Below, one piece after another: positions 43,936-52,405 of a stretch of DNA of 64,000 nt. How positions within the stretch are numbered: the first letter of the stretch is position 1; the number at the start of each line of letters is the position of its first letter. The stretch is from contig JAGI01000001.1 of assembly GCA_000526575.1 (NCBI GenBank), positions 372,001-436,000 of the forward strand, given 5' to 3'. Both the position numbers and the translations under genes were made by a program. The notes below the pieces were generated by a model. That model did no database searches and was not told where the DNA came from. It was given only the letters and a program-made list of their open reading frames with translations. Source of the stretch: Clostridium sp. 12(A). GTDB lineage: Bacteria > Bacillota > Clostridia > Lachnospirales > Lachnospiraceae.

Positions 43936-45450
43936 ATGGATAAAAACAGGGCAAGAAGAAATCGGGCTAGAAGAAGAAACAGAAGCATCGGTTATGGTGT
44001 TGTAATATTAACAGCCCTGTCAGCTGTCTGGCTGCTTTATACCAATGTAAGCAAGGGAAGCCAGACTGGTTCCGGCAGTCATACAGAAGAGACAAAGCCG
44101 GGGACGAGTGAACAGGTGCTGGATTTAAGAAAAAAATTGAAATCCGCCCGAATAGGAAATACCAACTTATCCGGGTTGACCATAGAAGAAGCAGAAGACA
44201 CCATTGACGAGCGCTATCAGTGGGAGCTGATGGTAACTGCAGATGGGGATTCTGTTTTACTGGATAATTTAATCGACAGCCAGATTAAGGCAATTAAAAA
44301 GAAGCTGGAGGAAACTTCTCCGGAAGAGACCCAGGAGTATGAGATTGATTATGAGGCAATGAAAGAGCCATTTACAAAACAGGCTGAGGAGCTTGCAAAC
44401 AAATGGAATCAAAGTCCTATGGGTGCCCAGCTGGAATCCTTTAATAAGGAAACAGGGGCATATCAGTATACACCTGGAAAGAACGGCAGAACCTTAGATC
44501 AGGGAAAGCTTGTTGAACAGCTAATGGATGCCGTCAAAGCCGATAATTACCAGGCCGAAGTAAAGGCAGAGTTTGCCCAGACACCTCCGGACCGGAGCGA
44601 AGCACAGGCAAAGGAGCTCTATAAAGTGATTGGTACCTTTACCACGACCACAACGGATAATAAAAACAGGAATAAAAATATCAGTCTGGCAGTGGACGCC
44701 ATAAACGGCGTGGTCTTAAAGCCAGGAGAAGAATTTTCCTTTAATAACACCACTGGAAACCGAACAAAAGAAAAAGGATATCAGCCAGCCGGCGCATACC
44801 GTAATGGAATCCTGATCGAGGAACCAGGCGGCGGCGTTTGCCAGGTATCCACCACTCTATACCACGCCATTATTGAAAGTGGATTTAAGACCACGGAGCG
44901 TAATTCCCATAGCTTTGCTCCTTCCTATGTAGAAAAGGGACAGGATGCCATGGTCAGCTTTGACGGATATGCAGGACCGGATTTAAAGTTTAAAAACACC
45001 AGTAAGAACTCTGTAGTTGTCCGTGCTTCCCTGGAAGGAAAGAAGCTTAAAATTTCCGTAGTAGGGATTCCATTCCTTGAAGATGGACAAAAGGTCACCA
45101 TCCGTTCTGAGAAGGTCCGGGATTCAGCTCCATTACCTCCTACCTATGAGGAAAATATAGCTCTTCCCTTTGGAACAGAAAAGATTGTAGATCAGGGAAG
45201 TCTTGGAGGCGTATACCGTAGCTTCCGCGTATTTAAAAAGGGAGATACCGTCATTAAGGAAGAGCCTCTTCATAACAGTACGTATAAGGGAAAACCTGCA
45301 GTGATACAGAGAAATACCACTCATAAAGTGGAAGAAACCGTTCCGGAGACTACTCACGCACCAGAGACACAACCAGAAACTCAGCCTGAGACAACCGAAA
45401 TACCTCATGGGCCAGGTGCTGCGTTAACGGAAGCTCAGGAAAATCAATAA
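43936..45450 (+). CDS. VanW family protein with peptidoglycan-binding-like domain
   Basis: A 504-aa membrane-anchored protein: a basic N-terminus (RARRNRARRRNRS), one membrane segment (GVVILTALSAVWLLY), a YoaR/PG-binding-type alpha/beta region (about residues 70-215), and a VanW domain with LKPGEEFSFNNTTGNRTKEKGY, PGGGVCQVSTTLYHAI and ERNSHSF. A G5-like tail and a Pro/Glu/Thr-rich C-terminus complete it. Mapped by family to the cell wall, but the VanW function is not established and this is not evidence for vancomycin resistance. It starts four bases after the CcdA-TlpA gene, in the same operon. Confidence 0.85.
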   Translation: MDKNRARRNRARRRNRSIGYGVVILTALSAVWLLYTNVSKGSQTGSGSHTEETKPGTSEQVLDLRKKLKSARIGNTNLSGLTIEEAEDTIDERYQWELMVTADGDSVLLDNLIDSQIKAIKKKLEETSPEETQEYEIDYEAMKEPFTKQAEELANKWNQSPMGAQLESFNKETGAYQYTPGKNGRTLDQGKLVEQLMDAVKADNYQAEVKAEFAQTPPDRSEAQAKELYKVIGTFTTTTTDNKNRNKNISLAVDAINGVVLKPGEEFSFNNTTGNRTKEKGYQPAGAYRNGILIEEPGGGVCQVSTTLYHAIIESGFKTTERNSHSFAPSYVEKGQDAMVSFDGYAGPDLKFKNTSKNSVVVRASLEGKKLKISVVGIPFLEDGQKVTIRSEKVRDSAPLPPTYEENIALPFGTEKIVDQGSLGGVYRSFRVFKKGDTVIKEEPLHNSTYKGKPAVIQRNTTHKVEETVPETTHAPETQPETQPETTEIPHGPGAALTEAQENQ

Positions 45451-45466
45451 TAAAGATATAATAGAA

Positions 45467-45504
45467 GGCCACTTCAGTGTAATTTGCTGAAGTGGCCGTT
45501 TTAA
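45467..45504 (+). terminator. Terminator of the element 2 cargo operon
   Basis: GGCCACTTCAG (45467-45477) pairs with CTGAAGTGGCC (45487-45497), followed by GTTTTAA. Confidence 0.85.
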
Positions 45505-45605
45505 TACTGACATGATAAGAGGGTTTCCATTTGCATCTCTCCTGAAGTGTTGAAACGTATATCGTACAAGCACCCTGGAATAAGATTTTTCAGGAGGTGT
45601 TTTGG

Positions 45606-45749
45606 ATGAATTCAGAAAACACGTCATCACATAAATACAGGCGTACAGAAGTTAAAGTGGAACGAATTTATGTGGGAAACAAGACACCACAGGAGCTGGT
45701 AATAGAGCTGATAAAAAAGCGCAGGGAAACGGGGGGACTTATCCCATGA
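45606..45749 (+). CDS. Small 47-aa protein upstream of the recombinase
   Basis: ATG 45606 with AGGAGGTG six bases upstream encodes a 47-residue basic peptide (KYRRTEVKVERIYVGNKTPQ and ELVIELIKKRRETGGLIP). Its stop overlaps the recombinase ATG (ATGA at 45746-45749), so the two are translationally coupled. I do not recognise the family. A recombination directionality factor or other recombinase helper is a reasonable guess from size, charge and coupling. Confidence 0.7.
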   Translation: MNSENTSSHKYRRTEVKVERIYVGNKTPQELVIELIKKRRETGGLIP

Positions 45750-47329
45750 CAGCCCAATATCATACAGCCCTCTATATGAGGCTCTCAAAGGATGATGATA
45801 GGGTTTTGGAAAGCGCCAGCATCAGCACCCAAAGAAAGATGCTTCGTGCTTATGCAAAAGAACATGGATTTGAAGTATACGATGAATATATAGATGACGG
45901 CTACTCCGGTACGAATTTTAACCGACCCGCATGGGAGCGGCTTCTTAAAGATATTGAAGCAAAAGAAGTAAACCTGGTCATTACAAAGGACTTATCCCGC
46001 TTGGGAAGAGATTATATCATGACCGGACAATATACGGAACTTTACTTTCCATCAAAAAAGGTTCGTTACATAGCGATCAACGATGGCTATGATTCCGACT
46101 GTCCCTTTAATGACATCGCGCCATTTAAAAACATGGTCAATGAAATGTATGCCAGAGATACGTCAAAAAAGATTCGGAGCGCATTTCAGACCAAGATAAA
46201 AGAGGGGGCATTCATTGGGAATTTCGCGCCCTATGGCTATAGAAAAGATCCCAACGATAAAAATCATCTTATTATTGACCCGGAAACAGCTCCACTGGTC
46301 CGAGAAATATTTTTACGGGCAGAAAACGGAGAATCTCCTTATCAGATTGCAGATAGCCTAAATGAACGAAAGGTGGAGACCCCTCTCCAGTACCGTTTTA
46401 TGACTCATCCTCATTTAAAGCAGGACGAAGCCTCCAACGATTCCAAATGGACCTCTGGAACCATCTGTAAGATGCTTTCCAATGAAGTCTACTTAGGCCA
46501 TATCGTTCAGGGAAAAACGGTAAAACTATCTTTTAAAAGCCATATGACCCTATCCCAGCCAAGAAAAGAGTGGGTCGTGGTAAAGAATAAACACGATGCT
46601 ATAATAACTCAGGAAATATTTGACCAGGTAAGCAGACGCAGCGTTCCCAGAAAAAAACATGAGGAATCCGAGTTTCACAATATCTTCTCTGGTCTTGTCA
46701 TTTGTAGAGACTGTCAAAGAAATATGTCTGTTACAGGAAATAGTAAAAGGCCAAATCACCATGAGCTGGTATGCAGCGGTTATAAGCAATATGGAAAAAA
46801 GGAATGCACCAGTCATAAAATCAGTTATGAAACCCTATATGAGGTGGTAGCCGAGGAAATAGAAGCACTTCTGGATTTAACAGAAAAAAGAAAGGAAGAG
46901 CTTTACAATGCCCTAAAGAAAACAGGAAACCTCTGCCGTCAGAAGGAACCTGCCAGGGCTTTGGATATATTAAAAAAGCGTTACAGAGAAATTGACCGCA
47001 TCATAAGTCAGCTTTACGTGGATAAGGTAAATGAGAAAATCACAGAGGAGCGATTTTACCATTTGCTTTCCTCTTTGGAGCAGGAGCAGGAGGGAATTGA
47101 GTGTAAGCTAAAAAAGACAGAACAAGGGACTGCATTACAACACCAGGGAGAGCAGGGGGAACAGGAGCTTGACCATTTGTTAAAAGAAGTTACTGGCGAA
47201 CAGGAAATGACATCACAGCTTCTAAATGCATTCATAGAAAAAATAGAAGTGTACGAAAGGACTACAAACGGTTCTCAGACGATACGAATTTCTTTCAAAT
47301 CAGAGTCTCCAATAAAAGAAGGATCATAA
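45746..47329 (+). CDS. Large serine recombinase of element 2 (TnpX/Tn4451-like)
   Basis: A 527-aa recombinase with catalytic Ser14 in LYMRLSKDDD, YIDDGYSGTNFNRPAWERLL, VITKDLSRLGRDYI, a recombinase domain (GNFAPYGYRKDPND), a zinc-ribbon (ICRDCQRNM..CSGYKQYGKKEC) and a C-terminal coiled-coil. The catalytic part is of the style found in TnpX and related clostridial mobilisable elements. The stop codon is 34 bp before the right core repeat and 17 bp before the arm. It is coupled to the 47-aa ORF upstream. Confidence 0.93.
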   Translation: MTAQYHTALYMRLSKDDDRVLESASISTQRKMLRAYAKEHGFEVYDEYIDDGYSGTNFNRPAWERLLKDIEAKEVNLVITKDLSRLGRDYIMTGQYTELYFPSKKVRYIAINDGYDSDCPFNDIAPFKNMVNEMYARDTSKKIRSAFQTKIKEGAFIGNFAPYGYRKDPNDKNHLIIDPETAPLVREIFLRAENGESPYQIADSLNERKVETPLQYRFMTHPHLKQDEASNDSKWTSGTICKMLSNEVYLGHIVQGKTVKLSFKSHMTLSQPRKEWVVVKNKHDAIITQEIFDQVSRRSVPRKKHEESEFHNIFSGLVICRDCQRNMSVTGNSKRPNHHELVCSGYKQYGKKECTSHKISYETLYEVVAEEIEALLDLTEKRKEELYNALKKTGNLCRQKEPARALDILKKRYREIDRIISQLYVDKVNEKITEERFYHLLSSLEQEQEGIECKLKKTEQGTALQHQGEQGEQELDHLLKEVTGEQEMTSQLLNAFIEKIEVYERTTNGSQTIRISFKSESPIKEGS

Positions 47330-47345
47330 TAAAAAAAATTTCGTG

Positions 47346-47368
47346 GCATAAATTTCTGCTGACATGTG
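47346..47368 (+). repeat. attR of element 2
   Basis: Arm beginning GCATAAATTTC (47346) then core CATGTG (47363-47368) continuing in feoB. Confidence 0.8.
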
Positions 47369-47486
47369 CATGGGCTTTGGGTGCAATGCAGCAGGGATTG
47401 TTGGCTGTCGGATCATTGATTCCCCAAGGGAACGCCTCATTGCCATGATAACCAACAATTTTGTACCCTGCAACGGCAGATTTCCA
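47364..47486 (+). CDS. feoB: FeoB, segment 3 of 4 (41-codon middle piece)
   Basis: Only about 120 bp of feoB lies between elements 2 and 3. Frame ATG TGC ATG GGC encodes [18 protein letters not shown], then [19 protein letters not shown] and RFP. This is one of the best conserved stretches of FeoB (Gate/Fe-path motif). It continues into element 3 after TTT CCA. It is not an independent gene, and no long-ORF search would find it. Confidence 0.9.
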
Positions 47487-47507
47487 CAACCATACAAAGG
47501 GAAACTA
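47480..47507 (+). repeat. attL of element 3
   Basis: Core ATTTCCA followed by the arm CAAAGGGAAACTA (47495-47507). The stop codon of the leftward 86-aa ORF lies in the last three bases of the arm. Confidence 0.85.
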
Positions 47508-47765
47508 TTTGGTGATCCCATTTGAGTCCCGTAATTTTAGCTGCTTTTTTATGATATCAATAATAGCTATTTTTTCATCTGTACTTAAATCAGAATCTCT
47601 TAACCTTCGTTCTATGAAGTCAAGATAGAATTCATTTATTTTATCTGAGAGAGCTTCAAAATCCATGGTATCTGAATGGTGTATTTCAATGGATGGAATG
47701 TTTTTACTTTTCAATGTGTTCCCACTTAAATGTGATGTTAATTCATGGTATGAAAGGGAAAGCAT
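47505..47765 (-). CDS. 86-aa protein at the left end of element 3, unknown
   Basis: A minus-strand ORF of 86 codons, charged and helical ([20 protein letters not shown]). No homologue recognised. It reads out to the left end of the element, and its stop codon sits in the att arm, mirror-like to the recombinase at the right end. In an excised circle the two would converge on the joined site. It could be a directionality factor; that is a guess. Its ribosome-binding site (AGGAC) is weak. Confidence 0.45.
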   Translation of the reverse strand: MLSLSYHELTSHLSGNTLKSKNIPSIEIHHSDTMDFEALSDKINEFYLDFIERRLRDSDLSTDEKIAIIDIIKKQLKLRDSNGITK

Positions 47766-47884
47766 GTCCTATTACGGAGCAAGAGGAATTCAGTAGAAGC
47801 TTGCATATTTGAATCAGTAGTTATAAAATAATCATAATAAAGACATGGTATGAGGCGTTCATACGTAAGGCAAAGGAGCATTTG

Positions 47885-48913
47885 ATGATAACGATAAAGA
47901 AAATGGCAGAGCTTTTAGGAACCAGTACCACCACAGTATCCAATGTAATTCATGGAAAGACTGGTGAAGTCTCCCCGGCCATGGTGGAGAAAGTACAGCA
48001 GCTCCTTTTAGAATATGATTATGTCCCAAATATCAATGCAAGAAATCTGGCAAGGAATAAATCCGGCATCATTGGATTGGCCATGAAGGCCTGCCGGGAT
48101 AAATATGAGAATTTTATTAAAGACCCTTTTGCCGGAGAACTGACCGGTGCTGTTGAAAGCTGTGTAAGAGCAGGCGGATATTTCACCATGCTTTATATCT
48201 CCGACGATATCACAGAAATCATCAGCTCTGTAGCCAGTTGGAATGTAGACGGACTGATTTTACATGGTATGCAGGCAGAGGATGGGGCAAAGATTACGGA
48301 AAAAATTAAAAAGCCAATGGTATTTATCGATTGCTATCTGGAAGAAACCGTGCCTGACTATGTCAATGTGGGAAGCCAGGACAGAAAGGGCTGTTACGAT
48401 ATCACCAGATATTTAATCGGTCATGGTCATGAAAGAATCGCCTTTTTAGCCGACAACCGTTTTGGTGTTGATTTTGAGCGTTTAAAAGGTTTTCAGGATG
48501 CATTAAGGGAAGCTGGTATCCTGTATACAGAGGAACATTTTATCATGCTCCAGCCAAATGGCGATGATTTATCCAAAACTCTTGATGATGTATACAAAAA
48601 GGTAGGAGATTTTACTGCGTTTGTATGTGCCTCTGATTACTATGCGGCCCATATTTTAAATGATTTAAAAGACCGTGGAGTTAAAATACCAGAGGATATT
48701 TCCATTGTAGGCTTTGATGACAATGTTTACAGCCAGATCGTAAGACCGGCTCTTACAACGGTTCATCAGGATGTAACGGAAAAAGGAAGCCTGGCAGTTG
48801 ATAAGTTATTACAGATGATACAGCAGGAGGAAATCGGGGAGCGGATCATTCGGCTTCCGGTGGAAATCGTAGAACGGGATTCGGTAAAAAAAGGAAAGGG
48901 AATGCATGTGTAA
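47885..48913 (+). CDS. LacI-family transcriptional repressor
   Basis: A 342-aa repressor with an N-terminal helix-turn-helix and hinge (ITIKKMAELLGTSTTTVSNV, GKTGEVSPAM, YVPNINARNLARNKSG) and a periplasmic-binding-like effector domain (about residues 60-335: FVCASDYYAAHIL, IVGFDDNVYSQIVRPALTTV). It probably responds to a sugar made by the two GH13 enzymes downstream. ATG 47885 has AAAGGAG six bases upstream; TTG 47882 is unlikely. Its target is probably the perfect palindrome 116 bp after its stop. Confidence 0.9.
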   Translation: MITIKKMAELLGTSTTTVSNVIHGKTGEVSPAMVEKVQQLLLEYDYVPNINARNLARNKSGIIGLAMKACRDKYENFIKDPFAGELTGAVESCVRAGGYFTMLYISDDITEIISSVASWNVDGLILHGMQAEDGAKITEKIKKPMVFIDCYLEETVPDYVNVGSQDRKGCYDITRYLIGHGHERIAFLADNRFGVDFERLKGFQDALREAGILYTEEHFIMLQPNGDDLSKTLDDVYKKVGDFTAFVCASDYYAAHILNDLKDRGVKIPEDISIVGFDDNVYSQIVRPALTTVHQDVTEKGSLAVDKLLQMIQQEEIGERIIRLPVEIVERDSVKKGKGMHV

Positions 48914-48941
48914 GCAGCATGCGTTTCCTTTCTTTTTTTGT
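48894..48941 (+). terminator. Terminator overlapping the end of the LacI gene
   Basis: GAAAGGGAATGCATG pairs with CATGCGTTTCCTTTC (two mismatches/wobbles) followed by TTTTTTT. The stop codon TAA is in the loop. Confidence 0.7.
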
Positions 48942-48988
48942 CATTTTCTTCAGGTCGCATTTTGTGGAGAAAAAAGAAAAAGAAATTG

Positions 48989-49048
48989 TTGCCATGGAGA
49001 CTATAAAGTGCTAATATGATATTTAAGATAACTTATGCGCATAAGTTA
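48989..49048 (+). promoter_or_regulatory. Promoter with perfect 20-bp LacI-type operator
   Basis: TTGCCA (48989-48994), 17-base spacer, TAATAT (49012-49017). The perfect palindrome TAACTTATGCGCATAAGTTA at 49029-49048, with the central CG step usual for LacI-family operators, lies about 11 bases after the -10, where a bound repressor blocks initiation. It controls the binding protein, permeases and glucosidases downstream. Confidence 0.88.
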
Positions 49049-49104
49049 CAATAAAGTATAAAATAATATCAATAATAACAGCAATATGTAGAAAGGGGAG
49101 CGTT

Positions 49105-50421
49105 ATGAAGAAAAAAGTATTAGCAATGGCAATGATGGGAGTTATGGCAATGTCTCTTATGACTGGTTGTGGAGAAAAGGCAGCATCTCAGACAGGAGAT
49201 TCCCAAGCGGGGACAGAACAAACCCAGACCCAGGCAAAGTCAAGCGGTCAGGCAATCCGTATTGTAAATGGTAAGATTGAGATTGATGAGCCCTTAAAGG
49301 CATTTGCCAAGAAGTATCAGGAGAAGACTGGTCAGGAAGTAATCATTGAATCCTTAGGAGGCGGAGCCGATATCAACGGTACCTTAAAAGGATACTTGGC
49401 TGCAGGCAACATGCCGGATCTCTTTGTCTTTGGCGGAGAAGGAGATTTTAAGACCTGGAAAGATTACATGACAGATTTAAGCGGGGAAGAGTGGGCGTCT
49501 CAAACCGAGTTCAGCTTTAAGGATGAGGCTGGAAAGGTAGTGGGCTTTCCTTATGCAGTGGAAGGCTTTGGAATTACATATAACAAAGATATCTTAGAGA
49601 AGGCAGGCGTTGATCCGGCTTCCCTTACCTCCTACGATGCCTATAAAAAAGCATTTGAAGCCATTGACAGCAAAAAAGAGGAGCTTGGAATTACCGCTGT
49701 CTGTTCCGTAGCAGCAGAATCCGGACAGATGTATTGGTCAACTGGAAATCACCTTTTTGGCTATTACCTTTCCGGCGGTCTTAAAAGAGGGGATACCACT
49801 TATATTGATATGCTGAAGGAAGGAAAGACGGATACAGGACGTCTTGGTGAGTTTGCTGATTACATGAAGCTCTTATTTGATTATTCCGATCCCACCACCT
49901 TGATCTCAGGAACCTACGATGATCAGCTGGCTTTATGGGCTCAGGGAAAAACAGCATTTATCACACAGGGAAACTGGATCGATCCGTCACTTCCAGACTA
50001 TCAGGTATCCTTTGATTGCGGAATTGCCCCGTTTGCATTTACCAAGGAAGAGATGAAGGGGATTCTTGCAGACTGTCCATCCTGGTGGGCTGTTTATAAC
50101 AAAGGAACCCAGATTGATGCAGCAAAGGCATTTTTAAAGGAGCTTGCCTTATCTGAGGAAGGCCAGAAATGTCTGGTAACGGAATGCGGAATGATTTCCC
50201 CTTATACCTCCAACAAATTAAGTCCTTCCACACCATTGGCCATGAACTTAAAAACTTATGTTGATTCTGGAAATACGTATTCCTGGGAATGGACCAAGAT
50301 GCCGGAGGGCATTGCCATGAATGCCACTGGAGCTGTATTTGAGCTTTATGCCAAGGGCCAGATCGACAGAGATGGTTTTGTGGACATGATGAGTACAGCA
50401 ATTGCAGATTATGTGAAATAG
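49105..50421 (+). CDS. Sugar-binding lipoprotein of the element 3 importer
   Basis: A 438-aa ABC receptor. The signal peptide is MKKKVLAMAMMGVMAMSLMTGC with the lipidated Cys at about 22. A Gln/Ser/Thr-rich linker leads into a family 1 binding-protein fold (KEKTGQEVIIESLGGG-like start, then NMPDLFVFGGEGDFKTW, PYAVEGFGITYNKDIL, WAQGKTAFITQGNWID). Maltose/trehalose- or alpha-glucoside-type ligands fit the two GH13 genes that follow. AAAGGGGAG precedes the ATG. It is the first gene after the LacI operator. Confidence 0.9.
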   Translation: MKKKVLAMAMMGVMAMSLMTGCGEKAASQTGDSQAGTEQTQTQAKSSGQAIRIVNGKIEIDEPLKAFAKKYQEKTGQEVIIESLGGGADINGTLKGYLAAGNMPDLFVFGGEGDFKTWKDYMTDLSGEEWASQTEFSFKDEAGKVVGFPYAVEGFGITYNKDILEKAGVDPASLTSYDAYKKAFEAIDSKKEELGITAVCSVAAESGQMYWSTGNHLFGYYLSGGLKRGDTTYIDMLKEGKTDTGRLGEFADYMKLLFDYSDPTTLISGTYDDQLALWAQGKTAFITQGNWIDPSLPDYQVSFDCGIAPFAFTKEEMKGILADCPSWWAVYNKGTQIDAAKAFLKELALSEEGQKCLVTECGMISPYTSNKLSPSTPLAMNLKTYVDSGNTYSWEWTKMPEGIAMNATGAVFELYAKGQIDRDGFVDMMSTAIADYVK

Positions 50422-50428
50422 TTCCGGC

Positions 50429-50454
50429 AGGGCGGCAAGAAGCTTTGCCGCCCT
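50429..50454 (+). terminator. Intercistronic hairpin after the binding-protein gene
   Basis: AGGGCGGCAA pairs with TTGCCGCCCT (50429-50438 and 50445-50454) with only a short T stretch. It probably lowers transcription or protects the upstream mRNA so that the receptor is made in excess over the permeases. Confidence 0.65.
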
Positions 50455-50491
50455 CCTTAAACCAATGCAAAAGGGGAAGAGGGGTAGGATC

Positions 50492-51535
50492 ATGGTAGAG
50501 GAGAAAAATAGAAAAATAATAGCAGCTTTTGTTTTGGCTTTTGGTACTTTCGCAGTCCTGATTGCCTTGTATCTCGATGTGTTTCACCGGGAAGCGCAGA
50601 TCAGGGGAGGTCTGTTAGTCATAGGGCTTTTGTTTCTGCTTACAGGAGTGCGGCTTTATCCGGTGAAGAACCGTAAAAGAATGGTAAATATATTGTTTTT
50701 GCTGCCGTTACTCACTGCGTTTTGTATAACCGTTCTGATTCCCTTTGTATTCGGGATTTTTTATTCCTTTACCAATTGGAATGGAATCAAATTTACACAG
50801 TTTGTAGGGCTTAATAATTACATACAGATGTTTCAGGCACCGGATTATTTATACTCCCTGTTCATTACATTCCTGTTTACGGTTTTAAACATGACTACGG
50901 TCAATGTCATGGCATTTGCTCTGGCACTCTTATGTACGTCCGGGGTAAGGGGAAAGAATTTTTACAGGGCTTCCTTCTTTCTTCCCAATCTGATTGGCGG
51001 TATTGTTTTAGGATATGTGTGGCAGTTTATATTTAACAAGGTATTTCCTTCCCTGTTAAAGGGCAGCGTATCCATGCTGACGGATCCCAATCTTGCCCTC
51101 ATTGCTATCTTAATCGTCAGTACCTGGCAGTACGCCGGATATATTATGATGATTTATGTAACTGGACTTCAAAGTGTTCCAAAGGATATTTTAGAGGCAG
51201 CAGGAGTGGACGGTGCCGGACGGTTCCAGACCTTGATTCATATGAAGCTACCTATGATTGCCAATACCTTTACGGTGTGCATATTCCTGACCCTTGTAAA
51301 TTCCTTTAAGCAGTTTGATTTGAATTTCGCTATCACCAACGGCGCACCAAGCAGGATTCTGGGGGCAAAGGCCATCGCTTCCACGGAATTTCTGGCTTTG
51401 AATATTTTTAATACCGCCATTGCAAAGAACCAGTATGCACTGGGGCAGACGAAAGCTGTGGTATTCTTTGTGATTCTTGCCATGGTGTCCATGACCCAGG
51501 TCTATTTCAGTAAAAAGAAGGAGGTGGAGCTGTAA
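50492..51535 (+). CDS. Sugar ABC transporter permease (MalF-like)
   Basis: A 347-aa membrane permease with about eight hydrophobic segments and the EAA loop LEAAGVDGAGRFQTLIHMKLP (about residue 235). An N-terminal extra hydrophobic region (residues 8-60) resembles MalF-type subunits. It starts at ATG 50492 after GGGTAGG; ATG 50465 has no site. Its stop and the next start share TAATG. No ATPase gene is present in the element, so a host MsmX-like ATPase must energise it (inference). Confidence 0.9.
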   Translation: MVEEKNRKIIAAFVLAFGTFAVLIALYLDVFHREAQIRGGLLVIGLLFLLTGVRLYPVKNRKRMVNILFLLPLLTAFCITVLIPFVFGIFYSFTNWNGIKFTQFVGLNNYIQMFQAPDYLYSLFITFLFTVLNMTTVNVMAFALALLCTSGVRGKNFYRASFFLPNLIGGIVLGYVWQFIFNKVFPSLLKGSVSMLTDPNLALIAILIVSTWQYAGYIMMIYVTGLQSVPKDILEAAGVDGAGRFQTLIHMKLPMIANTFTVCIFLTLVNSFKQFDLNFAITNGAPSRILGAKAIASTEFLALNIFNTAIAKNQYALGQTKAVVFFVILAMVSMTQVYFSKKKEVEL

Positions 51536-52392
51536 TGAACCGGAGAAAAATAATTCATTTTGGAACCCAGTTGGTTGCAATCGTAATCTCTTTTACCATA
51601 CTGTCTCCTTTTCTTCTCGTTCTCTTTAATTCAGCAAAAAAGAGTGCGGATATCGTCATAAGCCCCATTGCATTTCCAAGAAACTGGGGGCAGCTGTTTA
51701 TTAACTTATCCAATGTGATACATAACCAGAATTTCAGTTATTTTAAATCCTTTCGAAGTTCCTTATTCATTACTGCAGTCAGCCTGACTTTATTGATTCT
51801 GCTTTCCAGCATGTCAGCGTGGGTGCTGGTGCGCAATAAGACCAGGTGGTCCGATATCATTTTTATGGTGTTTGTGGCGTCTATGGTAATCCCGTTTCAG
51901 GTGGTCATGCTGCCGCTTTTATCCACCTTTCGGGGATTATCAGACTTTGTTGGAATTCGGTTCTTAAGCAGTTATACGGGAATCATCATTGCCTATCTTG
52001 GCTTTGGCGGCTCCATGTCCGTATTCATCCTTCACGGATTTATTAAAGGGATTCCAAGAGAGCTTGAGGAAGCAGCGTGGATTGACGGGTGCAGCCCGGA
52101 AGGAACCTTTTTTCGAGTGGTATTTCCTTTGTTAAAGCCGGTACAGATGACAGTACTGATTCTAAATGGAATATGGATCTGGAATGACTACCTTCTTCCG
52201 TCCCTGATGTTAGGCTTGAACGGAAGGATTAAGACGCTTCCAGTGGCAGTCAGCAGCTTTGTAGGCTCTTACGTAAAACAATGGGATTTGATACTTGCAG
52301 CAGCATTTCTTGCCATGATACCTGTAATCATTCTGTTCCTATGTGCACAAAAACAGATTATTCAGGGTCTGGTAGAAGGAGCCATTAAATAG
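51535..52392 (+). CDS. Sugar ABC transporter permease (MalG-like)
   Basis: A 285-aa partner permease with six membrane segments and the EAA loop LEEAAWIDGCSPEGTFFRVVFP (about residue 178). The C-terminal IIQGLVEGAIK is typical. Starts within the stop of the previous gene, with AAGGAGG upstream. Confidence 0.9.
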   Translation: MNRRKIIHFGTQLVAIVISFTILSPFLLVLFNSAKKSADIVISPIAFPRNWGQLFINLSNVIHNQNFSYFKSFRSSLFITAVSLTLLILLSSMSAWVLVRNKTRWSDIIFMVFVASMVIPFQVVMLPLLSTFRGLSDFVGIRFLSSYTGIIIAYLGFGGSMSVFILHGFIKGIPRELEEAAWIDGCSPEGTFFRVVFPLLKPVQMTVLILNGIWIWNDYLLPSLMLGLNGRIKTLPVAVSSFVGSYVKQWDLILAAAFLAMIPVIILFLCAQKQIIQGLVEGAIK

Positions 52393-52405
52393 AGGAGTAA
52401 ATGAG

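Larger units (their letters stand above)
42441..47368. mobile_element. feoB-inserted element 2 (4922 bp, large serine recombinase)
   Basis: Bounded by CATGTG at 42441-42446 and 47363-47368. Directly inside are inverted arms at 42447-42463 and 47346-47362, matching at 13 of 17 bases (GCATAgATTTC.. and GCATAaATTTC..). It carries a CcdA-TlpA fusion, a VanW protein, a 47-aa ORF and a 527-aa serine recombinase reading towards the right end. Excision rejoins ..LTM and [10 protein letters not shown].. in frame, the conserved FeoB sequence. Confidence 0.92.

Noticed and set aside
43936-45450. Vancomycin resistance locus because of the VanW domain
   Set aside because: No vanHAX-like ligase, dehydrogenase or dipeptidase is present; VanW-domain proteins are common in clostridia without resistance.
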